In this document: positions 36,001-48,600 of the stretch, piece by piece
How the letters are laid out: every line of letters starts with the position of its first letter
How positions within the stretch are numbered: position 1 is the first letter of the stretch
NCBI RefSeq assembly: GCF_023078275.1
Contig: NC_062973.1
Location: 23,652,565 to 23,716,564 of the forward strand
Length of the DNA stretch: 64,000 nucleotides
From: Leguminivora glycinivorella
Taxonomy: Eukaryota; Arthropoda; Insecta; Lepidoptera; Tortricidae
Direction: 5' to 3'
The notes under the pieces: generated by a model
What the model was told of the DNA's origin: nothing
Seen by the model: only the letters and a program-made list of their open reading frames with translations
Database searches by the model: none
Position numbers and translations under genes: made by a program

Positions 36001-36370
36001 GTGAGTGTGCACGGGAAAACGTCCCACTTTGTTGATTGCTATAAAGCCGCTTTGTCAGTTTATTCGTATAAAGATACAAGTAATTTTCGCCTTAATGGTA
36101 ACCGACAAAATAGGACGTTTTACTAAACATATAAGCATAAAAGTGTCTTTTTATGTCAACACGCGAAGAGAAATATCTCTGTTGGTATATGAATTCACAC
36201 TAAAAATACGATAAAATTATAATATAATTGTGTGTGAATGTGTTTAGTAAAACGTCCCACTTTGTCGTTTACCATTAAGGCGAGATTTACTTGTGTCTTT
36301 ATATTAATAAACTGACAAAGCGGCTTTATAACAATCGACAAAGTGGGACGTTTTCCAGTGCACACTCACA
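36001..36370. mobile_element. Composite foldback of two inverted GTCCCACTTTGTCG MITEs
   Basis: 36001-36132 and 36233-36370 are copies of the 13376-13513 unit in opposite orientation. The whole runs GTGAGTGTGCACGGGAAAAC to its complement GTTTTCCAGTGCACACTCAC. The spacer (36133-36232) is AT-rich. Confidence 0.8.
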
Positions 36371-36725
36371 AATCTTTTTCAAAGTGCATATTAAAACGTT
36401 GTGAAAGTCGGTGACACAATTAAAAACTTGGTTATCGGATAAAAATTGCTATTACCAATAACTATAGGATTCTGAGCTTTGGGCTAACTACTGAAAATAA
36501 TCCAATGAATAGATGATGTTTATAGATGATGGATGAATATCAGATGAATATCGGATGAATATCAGATTGGGTGCCACTTGAAGCTTCATTCAGGTCACAG
36601 AGAGCATTTGGGCGCTTGCTGTTTCCTAGAAGTTAGTAAAAACAGTGTTAAATGTCTTCTAACATGTGCCAAACATGTAAACCAATACTTTTAACTTCTC
36701 CAGGTTTTTTTATTACTTTGAATAT

Positions 36726-36872
36726 CATCACTACTTTAAAAAAAACTTGTATCTTCGTCTGTCAATGAAAAGAAAATTGTAGTAAGTATGTATGGAATGC
36801 ATATAGACTTACTGCGTTTTAACTTTGAGGAACAGCGTGAGATACGAGATTTTTTAAAAGTAGTGACGATAT
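36726..36872. mobile_element. MITE, CACTACTTT family (copy 1)
   Basis: ATCACTACTTTAAAAAA to AAAAGTAGTGACGAT ends; interior ACTTGTATCTTCGTCTGTCA. An inverted copy is at 55187-55333. Confidence 0.8.
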
Positions 36873-36879
36873 AGTGTTA

Positions 36880-39800
36880 CGTATCATTCAAATCAGGTAC
36901 AATGATATGCTACACGAGGAAGGCAGCAAAAATATTTGACGCAATTTAATTTATAGAGCCTAAAGAGCTTATCATATATTTTTGCGACCTTCGCAGAGTA
37001 TTATTGCAGGTAACTTAACAATTAATCGAGATTATCGAGAATGATTTTTCTTAATTGTAAACCTATAAATCATGTCAATAAAAACAGTGAAACTTGTTAA
37101 GGTTTGCCTTACAAAAAATTTCATCGCTGGGAGTTAATAGTAAGAAGGTCCATTGGGGTGATTTTGTAAAACAATGTTAAAAACACATACATTTTCGCAA
37201 TGCTTAAAATTTTAGACATATATGTGTTGTCATAACTCATAACATACACGTTCTTATTACATATAATATAATATTAAATATTTTCTCAGTTACCCCTATA
37301 CACCTTAACTGTTTTACATCTTTGGCCACTTCTACTAAAGACTTGATACAAGTATATATAAAAAAACACACACTTCATTTCAACTTGTACCTATTACTTG
37401 TACTTATTTTAAATGCGAATAAAGAATTATGAATTATTATACCTATAGTTTTTCTTAAGCTCATCATATAAAACATGGTAGAAACTTTAAAAATACACCT
37501 GTAATAAAAAGGTGCTTTGAAAAAAAATATTAGTTAGAGAAGTATGAAAATTAATTATAACACAAAACGGAAGACGCAAAGAATAAATATTTATTAACAT
37601 TTTATGTACATAAGTAACATTCTCAAAATAAAAACGTATCAAAAGTACAACATATAAAACCAATGTAAACTTCTTGATTCCACAGCGGTTAGTAAATGCT
37701 AATATTCTTAGGAGCAAATCTGCAAAATGCAAGGAAGGAGAAGGTTAGGAGGGGTTTAGTAAACTGAAAAACATTTGCCCTTTTTGTATCTGTCATATCG
37801 TAAAAAAATAGAAACAATTTATTTACGATAAAGTGAAAAAACTACACAAAGAAATGATCGACAGAAAACTATTTAAGTACACATAACTTCACAAAAGGTA
37901 CTAAGTCTGACCAGAAAATTTTGGATGCACCCCATCTAGCGGAATTTCATTAGAACTATTTTCTTCATAATATACTCAACTGTCATCGCATAAATGAAAA
38001 TGACAACGCCTTCTTGACAATACTCGTATTTTTATTTATTTTATATAGGTCTGGCGTTAAGAGATTGATCACTTAGTAAAGTGATCAACCTCTTTTGAAA
38101 AACGAAAACACAAAATATTAGGGCAAAAGTTTTACAGCGATAAAAAGGGATGAAAATCTGTTAATCTTAAAAATATACAGGATGGAACACATAAGGACTA
38201 AATAATGGAATAATAGGACAATGAAAAATACTTTACTCGAAAATATAATTTATTCCACGAGTCTACCATTAAGAATGGATAAAACATTTGTCTTTTATAA
38301 TAAAGCAAAACGTGCATAGTATAGTTAAAGTGGGTTGTAAAGATATAATAATCGATTCTTTGTACATATAATAATATTTACTAATATTGTACTTATCGTC
38401 TACTTTCAACTCACAACATCAATAAAATGTTATCTGGACTAACAACCACTCGAACTTGTTCATTTACGTTCCGAAACTAGATAACATGTTAGCTTATTCG
38501 ACAGATAATACGTCTGATTAAACTACTACACCGTGGGCAAGAATAACCGACAATATATAACCACAAAGTCATAGGCTATAGAAACGAACAAAAGGTAGTC
38601 GCTCCCATGTGAATAAAAGAGACGGAATGACAGTGAGAGTAATTTTTCCATTTTTTCCTTTAATATAAAAATGTTTAGAATCGTTAGCAGACGTTTCTGC
38701 TTAATAAAAATTAATTTAGTGAGAGTAAGTTTTAGTTCGTCGCCGAGCGATTATATTTTATTCGTTTCTATCACCAGAAGCTCATCGCTTTCTCGCTTTT
38801 GGTCGGTCTAGTGTCTTATGCATGATCGGAACACAATGTATGAACATCTCCTGTGCCGATTTTTTTTTCAAATAGCTTTCTCGTTGGATCCGCTTTCCGG
38901 AATACAAGCGCTTAAATGATACGATATGTAATTGAAATATTATTTAGAGACGCTTTGGCAACACCATGTTAACACAAGTTAAACTTGAGTAAGTGAAGCA
39001 AAGGTCATTTATATATATTTTATATAGCATACCATAAATTTTAAAAAATATAGACGATAAAAATATATTCCTAATTTGCAAAATATATAAGTATCTATAG
39101 ATTGCCACACCTACTATTATGGCTACACTACAAATTGTCAGTTTTTATAACTTGACCTAAGATTTTTTTTCACAACACCTTTTTTTTTGCCGTATTATAA
39201 AGCGTGTCATAAGTCGTTATTGCTTCGCAGTGAGAGGACTAGCAATATGGCACATTTAGCCTAAGAAGTTTTAAACGCACATTCACTTATATTACCTAAT
39301 TATAACTAATTTAAAAGGGCAAGATTGGCGCTGTCTATATTTAATATTATTTACTCTTTTACCAATCCAACTAATATTAGTTTAAAAGTATATATACATT
39401 AAATGGATACATGTATAGTAGTTACGTATGTATTCTGTTGCCTGTAGCATTCGTAAGGTTGTTAGAATAATAGTATTGACGCGATTCATTTAATGTAGGT
39501 ATTTTAACCGTAGAGACTATACAAATGCATTTCTTATACATAACTACCTATATTATATAAGTATTCCATATATTTTATCCATGGGTTAGATTTTGTCGGT
39601 ATAATATGGCCCACGGCGTATATTACCTATTCGACAGCGATCGACATATACATATATTATAAGACAACAGGTGTCAGTAACTTGTAACAATCATTAAATA
39701 ATACAACATGCTTTAATTAACAACAATCAGCGAATCGTATGACTGGGGCTATGATTCACCGTTTCATACATATATGCTGAAGGTATTGCGTGAAGCGAAA

Positions 39801-40040
39801 TTAGTAAAGGCAGACAAGAAAACGCGTGCGAATCAAACGAAAAAATATAGCGTTAAAAAAGTAGCTTTCACTCGGAATAGAGCCGAGTCTACCGCAAACT
39901 TAATTCAGAATTCTGCAAAATGCAAGGAAGTAGAAAATTGAAGTTTCTTTATCTATCATTATGCTCTTGATAAATTATTTTTAGTAATTTAAGCTGTATA
40001 AATTTCGATTTCCGATGTTCACGGTCCCTGAACGTAAGTC
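36880..40040. other. No gene seen
   Basis: AT-rich DNA without long frames. A LINE-type tail (GCGAATAAAGAATTATGAAT) ends at about 37435. Nothing else recognised. Confidence 0.45.
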
Positions 40041-40047
40041 AGGGTTA

Positions 40048-40170
40048 GCACATGATTGCGGCGAGAGTATGTCGCCGCGAGATAGACTACCCGTCCTTAT
40101 GTCATTAATACAGTTAGAAGAAGACGTGTCATCTATCTCGCGGCGACATACTCTCGCGGCAATCATGTGC
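40048..40170. mobile_element. TA-flanked hairpin MITE, GCACATGAT family (copy 1)
   Basis: GCACATGATTGCGGCGAGAG continuing TATGTCGCCGCGAGATAG pairs with the mirror at the right; TA on each side. The loop (ACCCGTCCTTATGTCATTAA...) is inverted relative to the copy at 51668-51790. Confidence 0.85.
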
Positions 40171-40954
40171 TAGGCCTACTGGTTTTATAAAAGCAGTACG
40201 TTACAATTTTACCTTCAAAACTAGTTACACATGGCCAATGACGACATAAATATTGTTAAATTTCGGCCGATAAATTTGTAAATTTAGAAAATAGACAAGT
40301 TAAAATAAACCCTGGCTGTAGTGATTCTACGATTTTAACATGCTATGACATTTTTGTTTGACTGCACAAGTTTTTATACTAGTGTTTTTACATCACTTTC
40401 ATGGGAACTTTTTTACAAATTGCAGAAGATTTAAGCAATGTTATTCCTAGAAATATCACATAATCGGATCATTTTTGCACTAAGTTTCATACTGTGTAAA
40501 AATTTATATTAAATGATCGTTATTAAATAGTTTTTGACTTATTTCATCACAAAGCTGATTTATTCATTACTGTAAACAGAAATCATGCTCAAAAAATTTC
40601 ACACGCAAATATAAACGTTTCATGTAAATACGTCACAACTAGGCTTATATCCCAATTAAATAACCAAAAAACCAAAAACTTTCCATGAAAGTGATATGGA
40701 AACGCTCTAATATCCCTGGTTCCACTATCTACCACCACCGCTATCATATCAGAGGCAGCGAATCAATAACGGCACCTAGCCCAGTCATCCCGAAGTATAA
40801 CCAACAAATCTAAGTACTAGCACCCTGTAAATGATACTAACGACGGGGAGTAGCGGGGAAATGGTTACTATATCCTACGGAAAGGCTTAGCACAAGATAT
40901 TTCGGTCATTGAACCGCATGTGACTATCCATATCGAACGCGACTAGTTAGGTAC

Positions 40955-41204
40955 AGCCGGCGTATCATGCTGCCAATTTTATCACTTATCCACGTGGATA
41001 AAGCATCCGTCACGCTTTAGCAAGTATGTCAGTGTGAGAGTGACGGATGTCTTATCCACGTGGATAAGTGATAAAATTGGCAGCATGATACGCCGGCTGC
41101 CGGATAAGACATAAGTCACTCTCACACTGACATACTTACTAAAGCGTGACGGATGCTTTATCCACGTGGATAAGTGATAAAATTGGCAGCATGATACGCC
41201 GGCT
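40955..41204. mobile_element. MITE (AGCCGGCGTATCATGCTGCC ends), one full copy plus a second partial copy
   Basis: 40955-41098 is a complete hairpin with ends AGCCGGCGTATCATGCTGCC and arm TTATCACTTATCCACGTGG. 41099-41204 repeats its inner and right part in the same order, so the last copy is a tandem partial duplication or nested solo end. Confidence 0.82.
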
Positions 41205-41398
41205 GGTCCCAAAAAGCGAGGAAGCGATGACATCGGTGACAGAATCGAACAAAAGATAGTCGCTCCCGTGTAAATAAAAGAGAGAGAGTGAGCGATTTAT
41301 AGTTCATCGCTCGGCTCGCTCGCGCTACCATCGCGTCTCTTTTATTTACACGGGAGCGCATATCTTTTGTTTGTTTCCATCGCTTTTGGTGGGACCAG
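41205..41398. mobile_element. Foldback MITE (CGCTCCCGTGTAAATAAAAG arms)
   Basis: GGTCCCAAAAAGCGAG, AACAAAAGATAGTCGCTCCC and GTGTAAATAAAAGAGA at the left mirror TCTCTTTTATTTACACGGG, AGCGCATATCTTTTGTT and CGCTTTTGGTGGGACC at the right. The arm motif also occurs alone at 38590-38625. Confidence 0.8.
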
Positions 41399-42018
41399 TG
41401 CCTTATATTGCTATCCCACACTGTCATTAATAGCTATCGACATTAACGAAACAATCGAAACATCGATCTAACTCGAGAAAATCGATAGTAACAAAGGGGT
41501 CAATGTACGAAATTGCTAATGCCAAGCATTTTTCCTTTAGTAAAAAAGATATAGTCTGAGAAACAAATCGTGTTTCGAATTTGACAGCTGATATTGATGC
41601 CGCTACATGACCACATATCTTACACGGTAATTTTTGGTTACCATAAGTTAATGATTCATATGTTAAGGCTTATATATTTTAGTTGCCTTCTGGGGTGTTT
41701 TTCTTAGAGTATACTGTTTCTACAAATAATAACTATCCCTCTTACTCCCCGACACCTAAATACATGTAATGTAGTGTGCATGCCGGTTAAGCTCTTCTAC
41801 TGTATACTATGGCTTATGTATAATTCACACATGTATCTTACTGAAGTCAAAGGAACTTAAACCGTCTACAATCAGTTACATTCCCAACGTTATAAAAAAT
41901 AACTAACCATGAATACAACTAGGGAACAAATCAAATTATATTATTGAATATTTTTGATTTATTCTTTTTTCAAGTAGTCACACTACTACCTACTTATATA
42001 TATAAATTATAAAACGAT

Positions 42019-42077
42019 CGATTCGATTCCCGGCTCGGCCACCAGTAGGCCTTGTCGTTTTTTCTTTCGTGTATATA
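42019..42077 (+). mobile_element. tRNA-derived SINE, 5'-truncated (copy 3)
   Basis: Begins in the B box (ATTCGATTCCCGGCTCGGCC) and keeps the tail GTCGTTTTTTCTTTCGTGTA. Confidence 0.75.
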
Positions 42078-42308
42078 TTAAAATATATTATTATAGGACA
42101 AGGAAGTGTGCTGAGATGACGAAAGATATAGAGGAATGGAAGAGGCAGACGAGTAACGTTTTATCGACCCCACATAACGTGGGATAAGGGCAGGAAGAAG
42201 AGATTGACAATCATATTACAATCTCTTTCGCTTCTTTTGGTTTGTGGTTATTCTGTATATCTCTAGAGACGTAACTGCTGTGTATACGGGGAAAATCACT
42301 TTGACTCC

Positions 42309-42549
42309 AGCCGGCCTATTACGCTTCCAATTTTATCACTTATCCATGTGGATAAATTATACGTCACGCTTTGACAAGTATGTCAGATAGTGACAGATGT
42401 TTTATCCAGACCCTTTAACACAACTCGCGTTGTCGCGCGCGAGTCCATACTTGAAGTCGCGCTTGATTTATAGAGTCGCGCGCGACAAGGCAAGTTGTAT
42501 GGATAAGGGGTATGGATAAGTGATAAAATTGGAAGCATAATACGCCGGG
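42309..42549. mobile_element. AGCCGG-ended MITE in the Gpdh 3' UTR region, with a nested insert
   Basis: AGCCGGCCTATTACGCTTCC to GGAAGCATAATACGCCGG. Inside, about 42413-42505 is a second inverted repeat (GCGTTGTCGCGCGCGAG versus TCGCGCGCGACAAGGC). It lies about 30 bp past the Gpdh stop codon. Confidence 0.75.
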
Positions 42550-42581
42550 AGTAATAGTGTGATACGTGATATAAGCTCAGC

Positions 42582-42678
42582 TTACATGTGCTCGGGGTGG
42601 CTTTTGATGCAGTCGATGAAATCGCTCGGTTTCAGCTCGCCACGGCAAATGCGGAACACCGAGGTGAACAGGGGGAAT
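42582..42678 (-). CDS. Gpdh1: Gpdh exon D (last coding exon, stop)
   Basis: 97 nt after acceptor GTCCGTATTCCAG. It completes the lysine codon and encodes FPLFTSVFRICRGELKPSDF and IDCIKSHPEHM, then TAA. About 30 bp past the stop the 3' UTR runs into a MITE (42309-42549). No AATAAA was confidently assigned. Confidence 0.93.
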
Positions 42679-45600
42679 CTGGAATACGGACATTTTTATA
42701 TTACATAAAAAAAAATGAAAAATGAAAATGAAATATTTATTTTTCAAGTAGGCATATTACAATGCGCATATGAACGTCAAATAAAGCTACGCCGGCTCTA
42801 ACCCTACGCCTCAGCCTCGAGAAGATTTCAGTCCCCCCTCAGTTGGGAGGGGGGTATCCACTATGGGACCGGCAAGAAACTCGGCGGGCAACTTCTTTTC
42901 AAAACATTACATCTTATAATTAACATGCATTCAATAACAAGATACAATTTAACATGCAAAAGTATTCATCAAAGAATATGAACAGACTAGGTACTCTATG
43001 GAAATTAATTTCAATAAATTATATTATTGCTTAATAATACGTCGTTCTTCTTCAGAGAAAACATATCAAATTGTCACAGAAGAAAAAGATAATATGAATA
43101 TAAAAATAAAATATATATGAGTATAAAAGCTGTGAAATTCATTATTATTATCTAATCAACTTTTTCGCGCCTGTTATTGCCATGGTTAGGGTCCCCTGAG
43201 TCACGCTGGTTTTATGCAAAATAGGGAACTTGACTGTAGTTAAAATTAAATATTTTATAACGCACGAAATAAAGCATCACATAATTATAAGAAAAATATG
43301 GACAGAAGTTATTTTTAAATCCAATTTCTATTTAATAAGTCTGATAGAAATATATAAAGTAACTGAGTTGACCGTGGCGTCACTCAATTCGATTTCATAT
43401 AAATTCCATATTAATAAGTCGTTCAAATTCGTTTTGACAGTTCTTAAAAAGAAGCTGTTTTGACTAGGAGGCAAGTAGCCCATTATGCTACTGAAATTAT
43501 GCAAGCATGCATGTAGTCCATGTTTGTAGGTGGCAAATTAAGGAAAGGGCTTGTTAACACCAGAAAAATGCATGTTTGCATAGTTTAAGTAGCATAATTT
43601 TGCATAAAACCAGCGTGACTCAGGGGACCGTAACCATGGCAATAACAGGCAAGGGAAGGTTGATTCACCCATCTAATTATTTATTCATTATAAACAATTA
43701 CACGCCAACCGGGAATAACTCGGAATTGCGAGCGGAGGCAGAAGTAGAAATGAGTAATTTACTGCACCCGAAATCCAAAGTAAGTTTTCTAGGTCAGTTT
43801 TTTAGCTTATTAATATAAGTTTGAGAAAAGCACTTTACATTCATCGACGTGAAAATGGCTTACTTCAGCCTGTAAGCCCTTCTTTCCCGACGTAAATAAT
43901 GTACTAAGAAGTATTAAGTTTGCGATTCACCTGGGTGGTCTAGTGGTAAAGACGTTAGCCGCGTAAGCTGAAGACCCGGGTTCGATTCCCGGCTCGGCCA
44001 CCAGTGGGCCTTGTCGTTTTTTCTTTCGTGTATGATATCTATTTCAATTCATTGTAAGTCCGATTCGGAAGTTTTCTTTCAAAAGAATCCAATATAAAAC
44101 AAGCTCATTATTAGTCCGTTTTCGCATTATCCGATCCGATATCGGAAGTCGGGAGAATTTCAATAGAAAAAATCCAAGATGGCGCCTGTAATGTATGGAA
44201 TATCGGTCCGACATCCGATATCGGATCGGACAATGTGAAAACGCACTTACGTGTAAAGTATATGAATAGTGCAATCAAACTAAATCTCTTGTCGTCGGAT
44301 GGCCTCCACTTACATTACGTGGATACACGCCAAGATCAACTATTTCTGTACTGTGATAATTGAAGCAATGTAATACAATACATAAGTACATACAGTTTGT
44401 TGTTTTGTTTATAATATTTAGGGTTTAATAGGAAAAGCAAGCCACTACAGGGTGTGAGCGAGACACCTGTTATAGGTCTGTCCCGCCCACAACCCTGCAC
44501 TTACTTGGCTTCCATATTCTTGTTGGCCAGCATATGGTTGACCTCCTCAGCGGGGATGGGGCCCTGCAGTTTCTGTCCGTTGTGCATTTCGTCTTCCGAC
44601 TCCTTGTTGAAGTGAGCGAGACACCTACACACGTACATATCGCTGTCTCACTTACTTGGCTTCCATATTCTTGTTGGCCAGGATATGGTTGACCTCCTCA
44701 GCGTTGATGAGTTCCTGGTCCCTGCAGTTTCTGTCCGCTCCTACTCCTAAATCCAGGTACCAACCGCTACATGTCTGAGTGAGACATCTACACACGTATA
44801 TAGCGCCGTCTCACTTACTTGGCTTCTATATTCTTGTTGGCCAGCCTATGGTTGACCTCCTCAGCGGTGATGGGTCCCTGGTCCCTGCATCTCGTCTCTC
44901 CTTGATGGAGCAAGCCACAACAGGGTGCGACCAAGATAACTATAATCTCTCCTGCTCAGAAGCCTACTTACTTGGCTTTCATATTCTTGTTGGCCAGCAT
45001 ATGGTTGACCTCCTCAGCGGTGATGAGTCCCTGGTCCCTGCAGTTTCTGTCCGGTCCTACTCCTAAATCAAGCTACCAACCGCGACATGTCTGAGTGAGA
45101 CATCTACACACGTATATAGCGCCGTCTCACTTACTTGGCTTCCATATTCTTGTTGGCCAGCATATGGTTGACCTCCTCAGCGGTTATGGGGCCCTGCAGC
45201 TTCTGTCCGCTCCTACTCCTAAATCAAGCTACCAACCGCTACATGCCTGAGTGAGACATCTACACACGTATATAGCGCCGTCTCACTTACTTGGCTTCCA
45301 TATTCTTGTTGGCCAGCCTATGGTTGACCTCCTCAGCGGTGATGGGTCCCTGGTCCCTGCATCTCGTCTCTCCTTGATGGAGCAAGCCACAACGGGGTGC
45401 GACTAAGATAACTATAACCTATCCTGCTCAGAAGCCTACACTTACTTGGCTTTCATATTCTTGTTGGCCAGGATATGGTTGACCTCCTCAGCGTTGATGA
45501 GTTCCTGGTCCCTGCAGTTTCTGTCCGCTCCTACTCCTAAATCCAGGTACCAACCGCTACATGTCTGAGTGAGACATCTACACACGTATATAGCGCCGTC

Positions 45601-48600
45601 TCACTTACTTGGCTTTCATATTCTTGTTGGCCAGCCTATGGTTGACCTCCTCAGCGGTGATGGGTCCCTGGTCCCTGCATCTCGTCTCTCCTTGATGGAG
45701 CAAGCCACAACAGGGTGCGACCAAGATAACTATAACCTCTCCTGCTCAGAAGCCTACACTTACTTGGTTTCCATATTCTAGATGGCCAGCCTATGGTTGA
45801 CCTCCTCGGCGGTGATGAGTCCCTGGTCCCTGCAGTGTCTGTCCGCTCCTACTCTTGAATCAAGCTCCCAACCGTTACATGTCTGAGTGAGACATCTACA
45901 CACGTATATAGCGCCGTGTCACTTACTTGGCTTCCATATTCTTGTTGGCCAGCCTATGGTTGACCTCCTCAGCGGTGATGGGTCCCTGGTCCCTGCATCT
46001 CGTCTCTCCTTGATGGAGCAAGCCACAACGGGGTGCGACTAAGATAACTATAACCTCTCCTGGCCCCTATTTCTCCATCTTGACAAATGTCGGCGACATA
46101 TGTCGGCTGACAATCCGACACATTGTCGACGACATGTGACAATCTCATAGAAAAATTGTGACAGTTGTCCCCGACAAATGTTTCGTGAAACAGAGGTCAA
46201 CTTTTCCAAGTTGACACTTTTGTCGAAATGTCGCTAATTCTTGACAGGACTTTAGAGAGCGGTCGAGAATTTCTTGACAATTGTCGAGTTTTAGGGATAG
46301 TTGCAAAATGGCGTTATATAATTATACCTAGATATTTTTCTGGCACGAACGAAGTGACACTAGTGACTTTTAGTATAAGCTTGCTTGCTTTTAGTATAAA
46401 TTTGCTTCCTTCCGATATTTAGTCCATAGATAACTTACATTATAATATGTCATTAATTATTAAAATTATGTCGTTAATTATTGCCCTGACTTTTGAGTAG
46501 TTTTATGTGCTCTGCCTACCCCGTTTAGGGAATATGGACTTGAATTTATGTGTATATAACATAAAAGGTTAAAAACAAATTTCAAATGTTTGTAAATAAA
46601 TTGACAATAATAATAAAAAGAACCACATTTTAATAGTTTACATAATTTCTTACATGATTATTCAAGATTTTATGTATAGATATTATCATTGGGGGTAATT
46701 AATAACCTTATGTTATGTAAGGCTATTTGTCGATAAACGGATTGTCGATGTTTTTGTTTTGTCGAATACTAACAACGACGTTCGTGCCAGAAAAATATCT
46801 AGGTATAAATATTATATACTATATATTATACTTTGTGGTTATAGTTCAAATGGATTAGGTAGTATTTTCGATAAAATATTCTAGTCAGCTTAGGTTTTTT
46901 CTTGCTTACAATATCGTTTTCAACCAATTCACACAAAAATTAACAAATTATATTAGTACCTAAACCTTCCTTATTCAAATACTTTTGTGATAGATGAAAA
47001 CCATAAGAAAATGTGTTTAGTCGTTTTTGAGTTAATATCCCTAAGTTTAAAGATATATATTTTGGTGGGGTTTAAAGTATTATTTATTTTATGTTTAGCG
47101 TACTCTTTGGTTATTTGATAACATATAAAACGTCCGTGATTAAATTACCCTAATGTTATAAATTAAACACGTTCACGTTACAAAAATATGACTATTTAAA
47201 AAAGAAAAGATAGTTTATTTATAATTATACCTATAAAACATTACGCGTCTACGTTTAAGAAAGTAAAAATATTTTTTTATTAAAAGTTCCATGAGACTAC
47301 CCGACGAGTACCCGTTAGCTAATAGATATTTACTATTTTGGTACTTCGGTAGCGACACATTTGCTTTTATATATGGCCGGTATGGATGATTTATTATTTT
47401 TGATGGCAAGAAAAAAAAATAGCTAAGATAACCGCTCGCCGCAGACATAACACGACGAATTTGAAATGGATTTTCATGATGCCGAATGTTACCTATAGCG
47501 AATCCATACTAATATTATAAATGGGAAAGTGTGTGTGTATGTTTGTCTGTCCGTCCTTCACAGCAAAACGGAGCGACAAATTGTCTTGATTTAAAAAAAA
47601 AAACATTTATTTCAGACTCAAGGTCCATAAACGGTTAGTAGAACATTAAAACTCTAAAGAACTAATATTAGTGTTAGTAAGACATTTCCTAATGAAGACT
47701 TAAAAAACCGGCCAAGAGCGTGTCGGGCCACGCTCAGTGTAGGGTTCCGTAGTTTTCCGTATTTTTCTCAAAAACTACTGAACCTATCAAGTTCAAAACA
47801 ATTTTCCTAGAAAGTCTTTATAAAGTTCTACTTTTGTGTTTTTTCATATTTTTTTAAACAGTCATATGGTTCAAAAGTTAGAGGGCCCGGGGACACACTT
47901 TTTTTTCCTTTAGGAGCGATTATTTCCGAAAATATGAATATTATCAAAAAACGATTTTAGTAAACCTTTATTCATTTTTAAATACCTATCCAACAATATA
48001 TCACACGTTAGGATTGCAATGAAAAAAAGGTACTCCCCACTTTACGTGTAGGGGGGGTACCCTAATAAAACATTTTTTTCACCTTTTATTTTTGCACTTT
48101 GTCGGCGTGATTGATATACATATTGGTACCAAATTTCAGCTTTCTAGTGCTAACGGTCACTGAGATTATCCGCGGACGGACGGACGGACGGACGGACAGG
48201 CGGACAGACAGACATGGCGAAACTATAAGGGTTCCTAGTTGACTAAGGAACCCTAAAAACTAAAACAATTCAAACTTAAAACCTACATAGCGACAGCGTG
48301 CAGCATTTGCCATCGGTTGAGCATGGGGCCATTTTCACGTGGAGATAGTTGAAGGGATGGAGAGTGACATAGGCTACTTTTGGTAAAAGCTAGTATAGGT
48401 ATAAAGTACCGGGCAATGATAGTACATTAAGTATGACACAAATGTGCTAGTTTGGTCAATGTCAATACACATGAAGTGATATTGTGCGTGCAAGCGAAGC
48501 GAGTGCGCATAAGAGAGCCAATGTGTGTAATTTTTATTTATTTAAAACCTGTGTTTAAAACATAATTATGAATATGTGGTTCGTAGATCAACAAATCCTA

